A stretch of DNA of 64,000 nucleotides, taken from the NCBI GenBank assembly GCA_965371665.1, contig CBDUZI010000001.1, positions 1 to 64,000 on the forward strand. The letters run 5' to 3'. The notes below the pieces were generated by a model. The model was not told the origin of the DNA and ran no database searches. It saw only the letters and a list, made by a program, of their open reading frames with translations. Position numbers and translations under genes: made by a program. This stretch comes from JAUVAV01 sp965371665. Lineage in GTDB: Bacteria; Oederibacteriota; JAAXVQ01; JAUVAV01. Every line of letters begins with the position of its first letter. Positions within the stretch are counted from its first letter, which is position 1. Shown here piece after piece: positions 59,001-62,000 of this stretch.

Positions 59001-62000
59001 ACGCGCCTCTTCTTCATCCTTTTCGATTTTCTCCATCTCCGCTTTTCGGAGTTTTTCCAAGCCCACTTTCGCGGCTAGTCTCAATTCCTTTATCTCTTCC
59101 TCCGTAGGATTGCTTTTTACCTTAATGACCAGGTGATTGCTTTTCCTGTCCTTGTCCTTTCCTTTTTTAGTAATGCTTTCTTCTATCTGCTCGATGGGAG
59201 TAACCTCCTCCAGAATGTCCTTGCTCGCTTGCCAACTTTTCGTGCCGTCGTTATAAGGATGGTTGGTTCCGTCCATTAACAGCACTTTCCAATCGACTCT
59301 TTCATTCCAGGCCGCGTTATCGTCGATTTGCCGAACTTTTACGCGCAGAAAATCCTCCCCATTAGGATGACCCAGCACCGGGTCCTCGCTAAGATTGGGG
59401 AAAATCCGGTTCTGTTCCCGGTAAAACGAAATTGCCACGCCCAGGAGCAGTCTGTCCTTTCCTTCCGGAATCCTGGTGTTTCTCATATCCACCTTTGCTT
59501 CCGCAAGTTTCAGAATATAGCGAAACATGGTCCAATCTATTTCCTGCATATCATTTGCACTGAGCCGAATAACTTTTTGACCGCTTTGCTTAAATAGCTT
59601 TATTTGGTCCGAGCTCTGTCTTTGGTATTCTTCCGGGGTTAAAACCAGATATGGCAGAAAAGCACCCTGCATAGCCACAGCCTCTGCTCTTTCCATCAGC
59701 TTTACGCGGGTTTGTTCGATATCTTGAGAGAGAGAAGGGCTTGCGGCCTCAGACGTCCGGACCTGGGATATTGCCTGGAGTCCATCCCTGACTTTTTCCA
59801 AGGGCGCCAGCAATTTTGGCGTGAGCCCTCCTTGCTCATAGTTTCGAATAACTTCATTTATATTCTCTAAACTATTGTCAATATTATCCTGACGCCCGGG
59901 ATTGTCTTGATACAGCTTGAGCAATTTATTAAATGCTATGACTTTGGCTTCATACAAAATGCCTTTGCGGCCGATATGCACCAGAATGGCCTGGGCACCT
60001 GCCACATCGCCGGCGCTGCCTAATTCCAACGCTTCCCGGACGATCTTATTAATCTCCGAAATGACTTCGGCATTGGCTTTTTCGGCTTTTTTATTTTTTT
60101 CCTGTTCCTTTTCCAGGATTTTAATCGCCTTGCTTTTATCGATCAGTCGTTTCTCGCCTAAAGCCTTGATTAAGTCAGGATCGGCTTGCTTGCGCTTGAA
60201 AACATCATCCAAATACTCTTTAAATTCATCCGCGTTCGGCGAGAGCAAGGCCGCCGCAAGCACGCTGGACATAACCATGGTCATGGCTTCATCGGCTTTC
60301 AACCAGGTCATATCCGTGTCTTGCTCATCAGCTTTTTTGCGTTTTTCATTGACCTTGTTCTTGACCGCAATGAGCGTGGCCCTGAGATCTTCCGGCGTGG
60401 TCTCGGCGGTGAATAAATCCTCCAAATTTTTTACGGCTTGCTCTTTTTGAGCCCTCGTTCCTTGCCATAAGTGCTCAAACAGTCCGCCGGATTTAAAGTG
60501 TTCATCCCTTAGTAAACTATTGCCTTCTGTTGGACGGATTTCGGGTCGGGCAGGAGTGGCCCGGCGTTTTTTGTAGAAGTAGCTTAAAAGGCCGGCGATC
60601 AGCGTCACGATAGTAACTTGGATAGCAGCCAGGGTGATCCGGCCCCGGCTGGTTGAGAACAAGGGAGCCCGGGGCGAACCTTCCAATACGATGTGATCCA
60701 ATATCTCAGGATTGGTCTGGGCCACATACTGAATAACTTCTAAATCCGGGACCAGGCCTTCAGGGCTTAAAACTCTCCCGCGCTGCAGCGCCTCGGGCAG
60801 ATACTTGAATTCCCAGGCCATGGCATTCCCGGTCTGAAGATTGCAGATAAGCCCGTCGCATTGATCCATAACCGGTTTCATTCTTTCAAAAAGTTCAGCC
60901 CGGATCCAGGCCTGCGATTTCCCCTCTGCCAGCCAGGCCTTTATCTCTTCCTGGTAAGAATCCATGGAAAAATGCCAGGAATCAAAGGTAATTCCAACCG
61001 GTGCGGGTCTATCCGGATGTCGGCCGGCCCAGGCGTCTCTCAAGGCCTTCGCATACTCGATCTGATTCATGAGGTATTCATCCTGACTTATGCCGGCGGC
61101 TTCCAGGGGTTCGAACAATTCCCTGGCTACCGTGGTTTCAAAGGTGATGGTAATATTGTTATCCGCGGCTTTTTCCAGCAGGGCCAGTTCTTCGGCCGTA
61201 GGCGCTTTTCTGGTCAAATGGTCCTCCATCGCCTGGGGATCTTGTTCCAGGGTCTTGACGTCGGGTTTGGTCAAGCGGAAATAATTCGCCCAGTCATAAG
61301 GATGAATGTTGGCCTGCGTAGGTTCGGCATGGGGCGTATTAACAATATCCGTAAGGGATAAAACCTCTTCTTGCCAGGGAATGTGATAAGAGCCGACTTT
61401 CAGGTTTAATTCTTTGGCAGCCTGCAATTGGTCTGGGGTGGCATATACCTCGACTCTTTCCGCTCCGGTATAAAGCTGCCAATATTTTATATACATACCC
61501 ATGAGTGGTTTCAAAAGAATACCCCGCATAGACCAGAAGCCGGTAGTAGTTATGTGCCCGCGGGACATAAGTTCCTGGGACAATTCAGAAAGCGGGGCCT
61601 CCTCGATTTTCAGCTGCTCGAGCACCTGGGCCGGCTGCGCCACATCCGGACTCACCTGGGTGGTAGCCGGGGCGGCCTGCATTTCCGTGACTCCCGCAGC
61701 CTCTGGTTGCGTCATGGCGGAAACATATTGATTTCCTGGAACCCCAAAATACCAGGCGCCGGCTGTCAGGGTCAAGACACTGAGTAGGGCAAACGGAAGG
61801 AGTAGCGTCAAATGTTTGCTTTTGAAAATATTCTGTACTGCTTGCGGCAGCTTATCGTTTTGCAGCAGCCTGGGTATACCAACTCTTTGCTGCACCTGGT
61901 TCCGGATTAACAACAATGTTCCAAGAACAATTATAGCCGTACCGCTCAGTCCAGCCACCCAACCGGAAAACAGAATGAATGCAGCCACGCCGCTTAAAAA

